Shown: positions 39,159 through 47,756, counted from the stretch's first letter. The stretch is DNA of 64,000 nucleotides from Vibrio tarriae (GCF_002216685.1 NZ_CP022353.1:744001-808000); one strand, 5' to 3'. The notes: generated by a model from the sequence alone, not told the origin. Program-made: numbers and translations.

Positions 39159-39192
39159 TCCGTTTCTCGCCGTCTTATTAATCAAAATACAT

Positions 39193-39211
39193 GCTAATGC
39201 TAATTATTATC
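39193..39211 (-). promoter_or_regulatory. Fur box of iucA promoter
   Basis: Read on the minus strand, GATAATAATTAGCATTAGC matches 15 of 19 positions of the classical Fur consensus GATAATGATAATCATTATC. It sits 35 bp upstream of iucA, so iron repression of iucABCD-iutA is expected. Confidence 0.85.
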
Positions 39212-39330
39212 ATTTGTATGATCAATAGGTTTTTGTAGATTTGTGCGAATTTTTTGTTAAAAAAGTAATTGAATAATTAAATCAATTCGTTAGATGTGTA
39301 TTGAGAAAGCAGGGAATGAGGAAAGAGCAG

Positions 39331-39354
39331 AGAAGGCTAACGGCGTAGCCTTCT
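39331..39354 (-). terminator. Terminator-like hairpin after the siderophore permease
   Basis: AGAAGGCTA (39331-39339) pairs with TAGCCTTCT (39346-39354), 17 bp after the permease stop. The following minus-strand CTGCTCTTTCC is only moderately T-rich. It separates the transport operon from the iucA promoter. Confidence 0.6.
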
Positions 39355-39370
39355 AGAAGATCGCATACGG

Positions 39371-41365
39371 TTAACGCCTCATCAGATACAGGAAGTAACC
39401 ACCACCAATGAGAGAAGCGAGCAGGCCAGCCGGGAATTGCCAAGGGAACCAGAGATTACGTCCAACCCAGTCCGCCAGCACCATCACGATTGCGCCGAGC
39501 AAAGCGGCGGTGAGCATTTGTGCACGCGGTTGGTATTGGTGCAGCGAACGTGCAATATGGGGTGCCAGTAAGCCGATAAAACTTAAAGGGCCAATCACTA
39601 TGGTGCAGAGTGTGGTGAGGGCAGCAACAAGCAGCAGCAAGACTAAGCGAACTCGAGTGGCATTCATGCCAAGGCTTTGGGCGGTCACTTCGCCCAACTC
39701 GATGATCGCAACCCATCGTTCGAGCAACAGTGCCACGCTAGCAACGAGCCCAACACCTACCGCCAGTAAATAGATATCGACAGTGGCAACCAGATAGGTG
39801 GAGCCCGAAAGCCAAGTAAGCAGCGCCGTGGCGTTGTCATGTCCTGAACTCATCACAACACGCAGCAGTGCATCCAGGCCCGCGCTCAAGGCTATCCCCG
39901 TCAATAAGGTTTGGCTTGGTGCAAAATTGTGTTTGCGCCCGATAAACCAAATCAAAGAAGTGACTGTCAGCGCGCCTAATGTCCCTAACAGCATTTGTTC
40001 ATCACGCTCAATCGCGATTCCGAATGTACTGCCGAGCACAATCGCGAGTGCAGCTCCGGAGCTAAGACCGAGCACTTCTGGGCTTGCCATAGGATTATTG
40101 GAGATGCGTTGAATGAGGGTACCCGCCAATGCCAGCCCGATTCCAGCAAGGAGTGCGGTGAGTACACGGGGAGCGCGAAGCTCCAACAGCGTTGGATTAA
40201 GAGTTAGGCTCCAGCCTGTTTGCCCTTGCCCGAATACTAATGCGCACAGGGCTACTACGCTAAGTAGGCCAAGCATAATGAAGAAAACTCGCGCGGTACT
40301 GACTTTTCGATAATGCTCAACCGGCTCTTCGCGAGCCCGAAGCTCGGAAAGAAGTTTAGTGCGTTGCAGTAGCCACAACAGGAAAGGCGCACCGAGTAAG
40401 GCCGTCATCGCGCCAGTGGGCAGCAGTTCTCCCCCCACACCAGAGAAAGGTTGGATCGCTAAATCGACAACCAACAGCATCAGTGCGCCAATCATGCCAC
40501 TACTCAGCAATTGGGCGGTGAGTTGTCGGATGCCGAGCAATCGGGCGATGGCTGGAGCGACGATTCCAATAAAACCGATCAAGCCCACTTCACTGACCAC
40601 TGCCGCGGTAATGAATATCGCCAACCCAAGGCAGAGTAGCTTGATTTGCTTGATGTTGACTCCCAAAGACGAAGCCACGCCATCCCCAAATTGCAGCGCG
40701 GACAGTGGGCGTTGCAGCATCAGTAATAGCAATGTTGGGAAAATGATTAAAGGCAGTAGAACTTGCGCGCTATTCCAGCCATTTTGGTTTAGCGCGCCCG
40801 CTCCCCAAACAAAAATACTGGTGAGTTTTTGCTCGTGCAGCATCAGCAGCATGGTATTGAATGAGCCAAAGAAGAGACTAACTACCATTCCCGCTAAGAT
40901 CATGTGCAGTGGAGCAAAACCACGGCTGGCACTGAGCAAAAACACCAGCCCAGTTGCGAAGCAACCACCTAAAAAGGCAGGTATGAAGTTAGGTATCGCC
41001 AACCCTGTTGGAAGCAGCAAACTCAGTACCATGCCGAGTTCTGCCCCCGTGGCCACACCCAGCGTGGTTGGTGACGCTATCGGGTTACGCAGTACAAACT
41101 GCATGACACAACCTGCTACTGCGAGGGCAAAGCCACATAGCAGCGCAACACAAAGCCGTGGAAGATAAGTCAGGTAGGTGATCACATGCTGATAATTGCT
41201 CTGGTCAAAGTGCCACACGGTATCCCAAATGAGGCTAATACCTTGCGAATAAGGGGCGGTTGTCTGCAGCAACACGGCAATCAGACAGAAAACCACAACC
41301 AAGAGCAGAGTGTTTGTCGGGAGTTTCATTTTGTTGGGGTGGGGAAGGCTCACTGTATTCATCAT
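39371..41365 (-). CDS. matB: Ferric hydroxamate/aerobactin ABC permease, FhuB type (MatB)
   Basis: 664 residues with two fused FecCD-type permease halves (about 1-330 and 345-664), each with about 10 helices, as in E. coli FhuB. Each half has the ATPase-contact Gly loop: VGLIGFIGIVAPAIARLLG (near 260) and IGPLSFIGLLAPHIARSLH (near 600). SNNPMASPEVLGLSSGAALAIVLG (near 425) is a family block and matches RNPIASPTTLGVATGAELGMVLS of the first half. Its ATG overlaps the periplasmic-protein stop (ATGA). The name follows the matCDB naming I recall from V. mimicus; the function is inner-membrane import of the ferric siderophore. Confidence 0.9.
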   Translation of the reverse strand: MMNTVSLPHPNKMKLPTNTLLLVVVFCLIAVLLQTTAPYSQGISLIWDTVWHFDQSNYQHVITYLTYLPRLCVALLCGFALAVAGCVMQFVLRNPIASPTTLGVATGAELGMVLSLLLPTGLAIPNFIPAFLGGCFATGLVFLLSASRGFAPLHMILAGMVVSLFFGSFNTMLLMLHEQKLTSIFVWGAGALNQNGWNSAQVLLPLIIFPTLLLLMLQRPLSALQFGDGVASSLGVNIKQIKLLCLGLAIFITAAVVSEVGLIGFIGIVAPAIARLLGIRQLTAQLLSSGMIGALMLLVVDLAIQPFSGVGGELLPTGAMTALLGAPFLLWLLQRTKLLSELRAREEPVEHYRKVSTARVFFIMLGLLSVVALCALVFGQGQTGWSLTLNPTLLELRAPRVLTALLAGIGLALAGTLIQRISNNPMASPEVLGLSSGAALAIVLGSTFGIAIERDEQMLLGTLGALTVTSLIWFIGRKHNFAPSQTLLTGIALSAGLDALLRVVMSSGHDNATALLTWLSGSTYLVATVDIYLLAVGVGLVASVALLLERWVAIIELGEVTAQSLGMNATRVRLVLLLLVAALTTLCTIVIGPLSFIGLLAPHIARSLHQYQPRAQMLTAALLGAIVMVLADWVGRNLWFPWQFPAGLLASLIGGGYFLYLMRR

Positions 41366-42255
41366 TGTGCGGTTAACCGCTCTGTGATGTGGTCACTAAA
41401 ACGCTGCGCAGCAATAAGACCACCAAAGGTCCAAATTGGAGGAAGCTCATAGACCGAATTCTCGCGCGTAAACGCCATGACCTGCCATAGCGGAGACGTT
41501 TGCAGCACTTGGCGATCTTGTGGTTTGAGTGGGCCAAACAGCATCACATTACTTTGTTGATGCTCGGCGAGTTTTTCTAAGCCCGTTGTGGTAAATCCCC
41601 ATACATTGCTTTGCTCATGCCAGCTATTGCGGAGTCCCATAGCGGTGATCGTTGCGTCCGCTAGTGAGCCTTGACCATGAATGCGCAAGGTTTTGTCGTT
41701 AATAAAACGTACGAATAGAAGGCTTTTGATTGTTGGGGATTGTGCGCGAATTTTCTCGCCATTGGTTGTCAGTTTGGCTTGAGTTTGCGCAATCACTTGC
41801 TCTGCTTGCTGCTCTTTACCGAACAATTGGCCTAAAGAACGAGTGATGGACTCGGCTACCTTAAGCGGCTGTTTTTGTTCATTGTAGAGAGTTAAAACCA
41901 CCACAGGCGCGATTTTATTGAGGGGCTCATAAGCGGCAGCCATCTGCTGACTCATCAAAATGACATCGGGTTTGAGTTCACTCAGTAGTTCGATATTGGG
42001 TTCACGTCTTGAACCGACATTAGTTACGGTGGGATTCAGTGCAGGCTCAACCACCCATTCTTGATAGCCTTTGGCATCCGCTACACCTTGTAGCGCCACC
42101 CCTAAACTGAGTGCGGTTTCGGCTAATGCCCAATCCAGTGCAACCACTTTCTTTGGTGGTGCTGAGAAGGATGCGTTGCCCATCTCATGTTGAATGTCTA
42201 AGGCGTGTGCATGAACTGCCAACATGGAAACCAGCAGAGTGATAAACGTCTTCAC
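41362..42255 (-). CDS. matD: Periplasmic ferric siderophore-binding protein, FhuD type (MatD)
   Basis: 297 residues. Signal peptide 1-18 (AHA|LDIQ). Class III (TroA-like) binding fold with VVALDWALAETALSLGV near residue 35, ELLSELKPDVILMSQQM near residue 88, and AEHQQSNVMLFGPL near residue 225. It resembles FhuD and should deliver ferric aerobactin to the permease. The start is 23 bp after the ATPase stop and the stop overlaps the permease start, so the three genes are one operon. Confidence 0.9.
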   Translation of the reverse strand: MKTFITLLVSMLAVHAHALDIQHEMGNASFSAPPKKVVALDWALAETALSLGVALQGVADAKGYQEWVVEPALNPTVTNVGSRREPNIELLSELKPDVILMSQQMAAAYEPLNKIAPVVVLTLYNEQKQPLKVAESITRSLGQLFGKEQQAEQVIAQTQAKLTTNGEKIRAQSPTIKSLLFVRFINDKTLRIHGQGSLADATITAMGLRNSWHEQSNVWGFTTTGLEKLAEHQQSNVMLFGPLKPQDRQVLQTSPLWQVMAFTRENSVYELPPIWTFGGLIAAQRFSDHITERLTAQ

Positions 42256-42278
42256 AACAGGATCCTTTTGTCTGTGAT

Positions 42279-43046
42279 TTAAGGGATATAGCTAATGGCT
42301 TGTCCGGTGCGTGGGTGAGGAAAGAGCGCCAGTTCCATGCCATAGATTTGCATCAAAGTATCACGATTCATTAACTGTTCTGGCGTACCATGCGCGATGA
42401 CTCGACCGGAATGCAGTGCAATTAAATGATCACTGAACTTGGCCGCCATATTCACATCGTGGAGCACCATGATCACTGTGAGCGCTAAGCTTTGGTTCAG
42501 TTCGCGGATCAGGGCCAACAACTCATGTTGATGCGCTACATCAAGGGCTGAAGTGGGCTCATCCAGCAAGAGTGTTTTACTTTGCTGGGCGAGTAACATG
42601 GCAACCCAAGCACGCTGCCTTTCTCCGCCTGAGAGGGTGGCAACAAAACGATCTGAAAATTCACTCAAGCCCACCTTGGTCATCGCTTCATCCACAATGG
42701 CGTAGTCTCGCGCATCGTAACGCCCTAAAGCCCCTTTCCACGGGTAGCGGCCAAAACAGACCAACTCGCGCACCGTAACCCCTGCAGTCAGTGGTGGGTG
42801 TTGGGGCAAATAAGCCACTTGGTGAGCAAACTCGATATTATTCAGGTCATGGACAGGCTGGTCACCATAGAAAACGTGGCCTGAAGTGGGCTTATTTTGT
42901 CTGCTGAGCAGTTTAATGAGGGTAGATTTACCACAGCCGTTATGACCGAGTAGAGTCGTGACCTTGCCAGACTCGAAGGTCAGATTAGTGGTTGAGAGAA
43001 TAGGCTTCTCATCAATGCTAAATGTGGCGTCGACAAGTCGAAACAT
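42279..43046 (-). CDS. matC: Ferric siderophore ABC transporter ATPase, FhuC type (MatC)
   Basis: 255 residues, a complete ABC ATPase: Walker A GHNGCGKSTL (34-43), Q-loop VAYLPQHPP (near 76), signature LSGGERQRAW (near 140), Walker B LLLDEPTSALD (near 160), and H-loop VLHDVN (near 194). It powers FhuB-type permeases. First gene of the C-D-B transport operon, 145 bp from the divergent MFS gene. A palindromic Fur box lies in the gap. Confidence 0.92.
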   Translation of the reverse strand: MFRLVDATFSIDEKPILSTTNLTFESGKVTTLLGHNGCGKSTLIKLLSRQNKPTSGHVFYGDQPVHDLNNIEFAHQVAYLPQHPPLTAGVTVRELVCFGRYPWKGALGRYDARDYAIVDEAMTKVGLSEFSDRFVATLSGGERQRAWVAMLLAQQSKTLLLDEPTSALDVAHQHELLALIRELNQSLALTVIMVLHDVNMAAKFSDHLIALHSGRVIAHGTPEQLMNRDTLMQIYGMELALFPHPRTGQAISYIP

Positions 43047-43106
43047 AATGTAATGGAAAGTTGATTTATTGGTTACGAGCAGGTTATGTTAACACGGTAA
43101 AATATA

Positions 43107-43131
43107 AATGATAATTGTTTTTATTGTCATT
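43107..43131. promoter_or_regulatory. Fur box shared by divergent transport operon and MFS gene
   Basis: AATGATAAT (43107-43115) and ATTGTCATT (43123-43131) form an imperfect palindrome with the A/T-rich, GATAAT-type pattern of Fur sites. It lies 60 bp from each start, so one site may control both directions. Confidence 0.75.
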
Positions 43132-43191
43132 GTGCATAACTGGAACATCAAAATGATGGCCTAATCTGACTTAGCAATAGCGACGATCACT

Positions 43192-44400
43192 ATGTTTCTT
43201 TTGAAAAAACAGTCTTCCCAATTGGGGGTGATTGGCTTGGCAGCAGCGTTAATGGGTATTGGCCAAAACGGACTTTTGGTTTCACTGCCTTTTTTGGTCG
43301 AACAATCGGCGTTTGACCTTCCCACATGGTCTATTTTGATTGCGCTCGGCAGTTTTTTATTTCTTCCCTCTGCGCCATTTTGGGGAAGGGTTAGCGACCA
43401 ACATGGCCCCAAGCATGTGGTGATTCAAGCTCTTGCAGGTATGGCGGTGAGCTTTTCCTTGTTGGCTCTGTTTGCTATGGCCAGTCGGGATTACCCATCA
43501 ATGGTGGTGTTGTGCTTGATTGGGTTGGCCGTGGCTCGAATAACTTATGGCTGTACAGTGTCGGGAATGGTACCTGCTAGCCAGCACTGGGCGATAGTAT
43601 TGTGTGGTGAGCAAAATCGGTTACAAGCCATAACGTCAGTCAGCATCGGGTTGAGTGTGGGGCGTTTGATTGGCCCCGTTATTTCGCTGTTAGCGCTGAA
43701 AGTGTCACCATTCGCGCCCTTATTCATGATGGTGCTGCTACCTATGGTCGCTCTGGTCGGTACCTGCTTCTTGCCCACGCCACAGCTTTCCTCTCCAGAA
43801 AATCGTTCTGGCTCCTCGTTGCCTTGGTTGCCAAGTCGCCGTTTGTGGCGTTTTCTCGCCAGTGGATTACTGCTATGTACGGCCATTTCATTACTGCAAT
43901 ACAGCTTTTCACCACTGCTCAGTGCGCTGACCGATTGGCCGACGAGCCGCATTAGTGATGCGATTGGGCTGCTTCTCACCATTAGCGCTGCTTGTACTTT
44001 TTTGACTCAAGTGATGGTGATTAAGAAAAAGAAATTGTCAGCAGAGCAGATGTACCGCTTTGGGGCAGGGCTGTTGGTGGTGGGTTTGGCTTTATTTTTA
44101 GTCACCCATGTCTGGGTGTTAGCCTTGGCGATGGTATTAACGGCGTGCGGTGCGGCGTTGCTTGTTCCTGCTTATACCACAGCGGCAACCACTCAGTATG
44201 CTGATGCACCGGGAGCGGTCGTGGGTTACATTTCCATGTCACACACCATCGGCTATGGTTTAGCGTCTTTGTTGGCCTTTAGTGCAACGTTTTCGCCATA
44301 TTATCCGATTTATTTGTGTGTATTCTTCGCGTTGATCATTGTATGGACAGCCTTTGCGCCTGCACCATCCAAGTCAGTCCACGCTGAAAGTAACTCTTAA
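43192..44400 (+). CDS. MFS transporter, candidate aerobactin exporter
   Basis: 402 residues with 12 predicted helices. MFS motif A is GRVSDQHGPKHV near residue 65, and a second-half counterpart is degenerate. It is divergent from matCDB across a Fur box and lies inside the aerobactin region. Many hydroxamate-siderophore loci include an MFS exporter (for example shiF beside E. coli and Shigella aerobactin genes), so export of aerobactin is the best inference, not proven. Drug efflux is the alternative. Convergent with the FhuF-like gene, 16 bp apart. Confidence 0.82.
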   Translation: MFLLKKQSSQLGVIGLAAALMGIGQNGLLVSLPFLVEQSAFDLPTWSILIALGSFLFLPSAPFWGRVSDQHGPKHVVIQALAGMAVSFSLLALFAMASRDYPSMVVLCLIGLAVARITYGCTVSGMVPASQHWAIVLCGEQNRLQAITSVSIGLSVGRLIGPVISLLALKVSPFAPLFMMVLLPMVALVGTCFLPTPQLSSPENRSGSSLPWLPSRRLWRFLASGLLLCTAISLLQYSFSPLLSALTDWPTSRISDAIGLLLTISAACTFLTQVMVIKKKKLSAEQMYRFGAGLLVVGLALFLVTHVWVLALAMVLTACGAALLVPAYTTAATTQYADAPGAVVGYISMSHTIGYGLASLLAFSATFSPYYPIYLCVFFALIIVWTAFAPAPSKSVHAESNS

Positions 44401-44416
44401 CTCTTAACTCTTTCGC

Positions 44417-45142
44417 TTAATTTTTATTGTCGGGATGTCTTGGGCAGTCTCGACAGAGTTTGCGACCTTGGCACTTATACACCAAGCAGCAACTGGTTCG
44501 AACGTGAGAGAGAGTCTGAGTCTCGGGGCTGTAACTTAAGGATTGCGCTAACTTGGTGGGTAAACCACAGGCTTCTAACCATAGATGGGCTTGTGCCAAT
44601 AACTCCTGCTCAGAAAGATGAGGGTAAAACGCCTGAAATCGGGTTAAGCAACCCAACACACTGTCTGCAAAAAGATGATGAGTGAACCCCGGCCGGATGC
44701 GTGTCCACACTTCCATTTCGAGACGAAAATATTCGAACAGCTCGACCAACTCTTTGCCAGCCTGAATAATCAGCTCGCGCTCGGCTCCTTCATGGTATTT
44801 CAATGAATTGAAGTGAAAGCCACTCACAAAGTTTGTTTGAACATTTTGCGCGATGGAAGATAACTGTGGTAAACCACGGCAAGCGTAAATGGCCACAAAA
44901 GCCACATAGATGGGCTGCCAGCACAACAATGTCCACGTGCGAGTTAACCAGTAGGCGGCTCCGGCTTCTGGGTGGCTTTCTTGCAAATTTTGATAGAGAG
45001 TTTGAATACGCTCAGAGCATGCGTGATCCCATTGGATCACCGGCTCTGCTTGAGCGGAATCTGATGCCCATTGACCGTCGAGATAAGGCGTGATTTTGCG
45101 GGAGTGTTCAAAGAGTTCGGCGAAGAAAACAGGTTCGGTCAT
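44417..45142 (-). CDS. FhuF-like siderophore ferric reductase (2Fe-2S)
   Basis: 241 residues. The C-terminus has the FhuF Cys pattern C-C-x10-C-x2-C (SCCLVYKCQGRKLCRDCPRHP), which binds an atypical 2Fe-2S cluster. The N-terminal region has family-like WTLLCWQPIYVAFVAIYA. FhuF proteins reduce hydroxamate-bound iron in the cytoplasm, so this would release iron from imported aerobactin. V. vulnificus IutB is a characterised relative. A Fur-box candidate lies 59 bp upstream. It completes the uptake pathway: IutA, MatDBC, then reduction. Confidence 0.88.
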   Translation of the reverse strand: MTEPVFFAELFEHSRKITPYLDGQWASDSAQAEPVIQWDHACSERIQTLYQNLQESHPEAGAAYWLTRTWTLLCWQPIYVAFVAIYACRGLPQLSSIAQNVQTNFVSGFHFNSLKYHEGAERELIIQAGKELVELFEYFRLEMEVWTRIRPGFTHHLFADSVLGCLTRFQAFYPHLSEQELLAQAHLWLEACGLPTKLAQSLSYSPETQTLSHVRTSCCLVYKCQGRKLCRDCPRHPDNKN

Positions 45143-45471
45143 GAGATCGGAATTAGGTAATGCATGAATGTGGGCAGCTTAAAGAAAGATATTCCATGTT
45201 GCAATTAATTCTCATTAACTTGGTGGTTGGCGGTAAAGTGTTACATGAAAATGAACACAAGCTGTGCGACCTCTCGGTTTTTTTTATGCCCCCTATTTAC
45301 AAAGCCATCAGGTGGTGCAAGGATCCGCGTGCTCAGGGAAAGGTAAGTCCAAACTAGATATCACCATCCTGCCGTATTACCCAATATATTCAACTGCTTA
45401 TCCGCATTTTTAGTCGACTTGGTACTGTTGCTATTGCCAATTTATTGGACTGAAAACGCAGGGAGATACCC
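45143..45471. other. 329-bp intergenic region with Fur-box candidate
   Basis: This gap separates the divergent FhuF-like and OpgC-like genes. It contains the Fur candidate below. An open frame at 45160-45357 (65 codons) has no ribosome site or recognisable sequence, so I do not call it a gene. Nothing else stands out. Confidence 0.6.
45201..45219 (-). promoter_or_regulatory. Fur-box candidate upstream of FhuF-like gene
   Basis: On the minus strand, GTTAATGAGAATTAATTGC matches 13 of 19 consensus Fur positions, including the AATGA-AAT core. Confidence 0.65.
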
Positions 45472-46770
45472 ATGAAACGCATCCCCGCATTGGACAGTAT
45501 CCGAGGATTATTGTTGGTGCTGATCACCTTCAACCATCTTATCTGGTACAGCGGCGGCACAACCATATTGCAAATGATCACTCATGAACCTGTTGGTGTA
45601 TTTGGCGCCGCTGAAGGTTTCATTTTTATGTCCGGGCTTCTGGCTGGCATGGTTTATAGCCGTCGAGAGTACACTGATCGCCAAGCGGCCGGAAAGGTGT
45701 GGCATCGTGCTTTAACGATATACAAATATCATATCGCAGGGTTATTTATCGCCATGCTGTGGTTTTTGATAGGTAGCCATTATTTTGCGGAACAAGTGAC
45801 TGTATTTGGTGGCAGCTTTAGTAACCTACCTACTATGCCTTTCATGACCATGCTGATGAGTTTCCTACTGCTCAATAAGCCTGCCTATCTGGAGATTTTG
45901 CCACTCTACATCATGTATATGTTGCTATTTCCACTGGCACTCTTGGTTTTTCGTCGTGGCTATCTCAAATGGGTACTTGTCCTGAGTGTGGTGGTATGGG
46001 CGAGCAGTGGCTGGATTCAAGCCTCGATGCTTGCCCCTCTGTTTAAGTGGCTTTCGGCAGAATACATTCCTGAGCTGGGTTACTTTGATCCGTTTGCTTG
46101 GCAAGTGCTGTTTTTCTTTGGCGGTGCGCTAGGCTACAGCAAGCGTCAAGGTGATTTGGTTTGGTATCATCCTAAAATAGCGTGGCTTTGTGCTGCCATC
46201 GCTTTACTTATCTTTATGGCTTACCGCGATCTTTTAACGCCATTCGGTATTACTAAACAGATGGTGTATGCGGCATCCAGTAAGCCAGAGCTTGGCTGGT
46301 TACGTGTACTGAGTTTGAGTGTATGGATCTACTTAATCTCTGTTGTGATCCGCTTTTTCCCGACCGCATTAGTGTATGAACCGCTGAGCTATCTTGGCCG
46401 TCATTCATTACAAGTTTTTACTTGGCAAACCGTGCTGATTTTTATCACCGCACCTTGGCTTCTGACTACGCGCGAATCGATGTGGCACACACCAATCATT
46501 CTGCTGCTTTGCACGACGTTATGGATACCCGCTTGGTTACAGACTCTGCGTAAAGAGAAGCCGATCAATCTGTCATCTGCTGTGGTGGTTTGTCTTTCAC
46601 TGGTTTTAGTGATGACGACAAATTTTACGACTTTCCCTGAACCGCCCAAAGCTGACATTGTGGCGATCAGTGATGAGGTTACCGCAGATGCCTTACCTAG
46701 CAGTGACATTATTAGTAGTAATGATCTGCTGAGTGAGCCGATGAACAGTGATGAGACACCCGTGAACTGA
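45472..46770 (+). CDS. OpgC-domain membrane protein
   Basis: 432 residues with about 10 membrane helices and the OpgC-type opening RIPALDSIRGLLLVLITFNHL, followed by EGFIFMSGLLAGMVYSRR near residue 50 and YLGRHSLQVFTWQTVLIFI near residue 310. OpgC proteins are related to acyltransferase-3 enzymes and modify periplasmic glucans with succinyl groups in enterics. No opgGH genes are nearby, so the substrate is open. After the last helix there is an acidic Ser/Asp-rich tail (about 385-432). ATG 45472 follows GGGAGA. Confidence 0.83.
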   Translation: MKRIPALDSIRGLLLVLITFNHLIWYSGGTTILQMITHEPVGVFGAAEGFIFMSGLLAGMVYSRREYTDRQAAGKVWHRALTIYKYHIAGLFIAMLWFLIGSHYFAEQVTVFGGSFSNLPTMPFMTMLMSFLLLNKPAYLEILPLYIMYMLLFPLALLVFRRGYLKWVLVLSVVVWASSGWIQASMLAPLFKWLSAEYIPELGYFDPFAWQVLFFFGGALGYSKRQGDLVWYHPKIAWLCAAIALLIFMAYRDLLTPFGITKQMVYAASSKPELGWLRVLSLSVWIYLISVVIRFFPTALVYEPLSYLGRHSLQVFTWQTVLIFITAPWLLTTRESMWHTPIILLLCTTLWIPAWLQTLRKEKPINLSSAVVVCLSLVLVMTTNFTTFPEPPKADIVAISDEVTADALPSSDIISSNDLLSEPMNSDETPVN

Positions 46771-47083
46771 GCCGGAATAAACTGTCCCGTGTATGTTATG
46801 CCGATGCCGTTTTTAGCTGCATCGGCTAACGCAGTTGTCCGTATTCCCACGTACTTTTTCTGAGTACCTTCCTCGCCGGATAATTCTTTATATATAGCCA
46901 TCAAGACCTTACTGAGATAGACCGTTTTGATGCCGAAGCCTAAGAGCAGCTTTGGTAACTCAAGAGGTATTTCAAATCGGACGACGTCTATTGGACAGCC
47001 TATCAAACGTCACATTCTCGCGTTACAGTGAGTTTTTATCATTCACGATTTTTTGAAGCCAGTACAACCTGTGAGAGCCTGAA
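46771..47083. other. 313-bp gap with a coding-like minus-strand remnant
   Basis: On the minus strand from TTG 47006, an open frame runs without a gap into the antisense of the OpgC-like gene. Its first 78 codons or so read like a protein (FEIPLELPKLLLGFGIKTVY, then LSKVLMAIYKELSGEE, then GIRTTALADAAKNGIGITYT) but use rare ATA, CGA and CGG codons. There is no good ribosome site. I do not recognise it; it may be a broken foreign gene. A hairpin (46800-46807 with 46819-46826) lies just after the OpgC-like stop. Confidence 0.4.
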
Positions 47084-47746
47084 ATGAGCAAGCCCCTTTA
47101 TGTGTTTGATTTGGATGACACCCTGATTGATGGGGACTGCGCGATGATTTGGAATGCGTTTCTTGCTGAGAAAGGCATTGCGACTGAGCGCAATTTTGTA
47201 GAAGAAGATAGAAGGCGCATGGCGCTGTATGCACAAGGCAAGATGGATATGGCGGAATACATTGCTTTTGCGATGCAGCCGTTAGCGCAAGTGCCAAGTA
47301 CAACCGTGCAAGATTGGGTGGAAGAGTGCGTGTCACGCTTAATTGTTCCGAAACAGTTTGCCCAAGCCCGCGAACTGATTGCGCAGTTAAAGCAGCAAGG
47401 TAATACCTGCATCATTATTTCCGCTTCGGTTTCTTTCTTAGTGAAAACGGTCGCTCAACGTTTTGGGATTGAACATGCGTTAGGGATTGACCTTGTGAAC
47501 CACAACGGTTGCTACAGCGGCGATATTGAGGGCGTTGCGAGCTACCGAGAAGGTAAAGTACTGCGATTACAGAAGTGGTTATCAGAGCAGGATGCAACCT
47601 ATCACGACATTCATTTTTATACGGATTCCATCAATGATCTGCCGTTATGTGAGCATGCCGATTTCGCGTATGTGGTTAATCCTTGCCCGCGCTTGAAAGC
47701 GCAGGCTGAGCAGCAAGGCTGGCCGGTATTAACTTGGGCGGTATAA
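47084..47746 (+). CDS. HAD-IB family phosphatase (SerB-like)
   Basis: 220 residues, a cytoplasmic HAD hydrolase. Motif I is VFDLDDTLIDGD (nucleophile Asp10, acid Asp12). The cap carries EYIAFAMQPLA (about 60-70). Motif II is IIISAS (near 110), motif III is YREGKVLRLQKW (Lys), and motif IV is FYTDSINDLPL (near 180). It belongs to subfamily IB, which includes phosphoserine phosphatases and related small-metabolite phosphatases; the substrate is not determinable here. The ATG at 47084 is preceded by GAGAGCC. It stands alone and is followed by a hairpin. Confidence 0.9.
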   Translation: MSKPLYVFDLDDTLIDGDCAMIWNAFLAEKGIATERNFVEEDRRRMALYAQGKMDMAEYIAFAMQPLAQVPSTTVQDWVEECVSRLIVPKQFAQARELIAQLKQQGNTCIIISASVSFLVKTVAQRFGIEHALGIDLVNHNGCYSGDIEGVASYREGKVLRLQKWLSEQDATYHDIHFYTDSINDLPLCEHADFAYVVNPCPRLKAQAEQQGWPVLTWAV

Positions 47747-47756
47747 GGGGTTAGGT

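Noticed and set aside
40359..41168. 269-codon plus-strand frame antisense to the siderophore permease
   Set aside because: Long, but it mirrors the conserved FecCD-type permease on the other strand; Pro/Ser/Thr-rich junk without a start site.
45160..45357. 65-codon frame between the FhuF-like and OpgC-like genes
   Set aside because: It crosses the Fur-box candidate and has no ribosome site or recognisable sequence.
46401..46770. Minus-strand open frame across the end of the OpgC-like gene
   Set aside because: This part is antisense to the coding tail; only the portion beyond 46770 is listed as a possible remnant.
46800..47040. Possible integron attC or insertion-sequence end in the gap
   Set aside because: The VCR-type core sites and paired inner repeats are absent, and no terminal inverted repeats or target duplications were found by eye.
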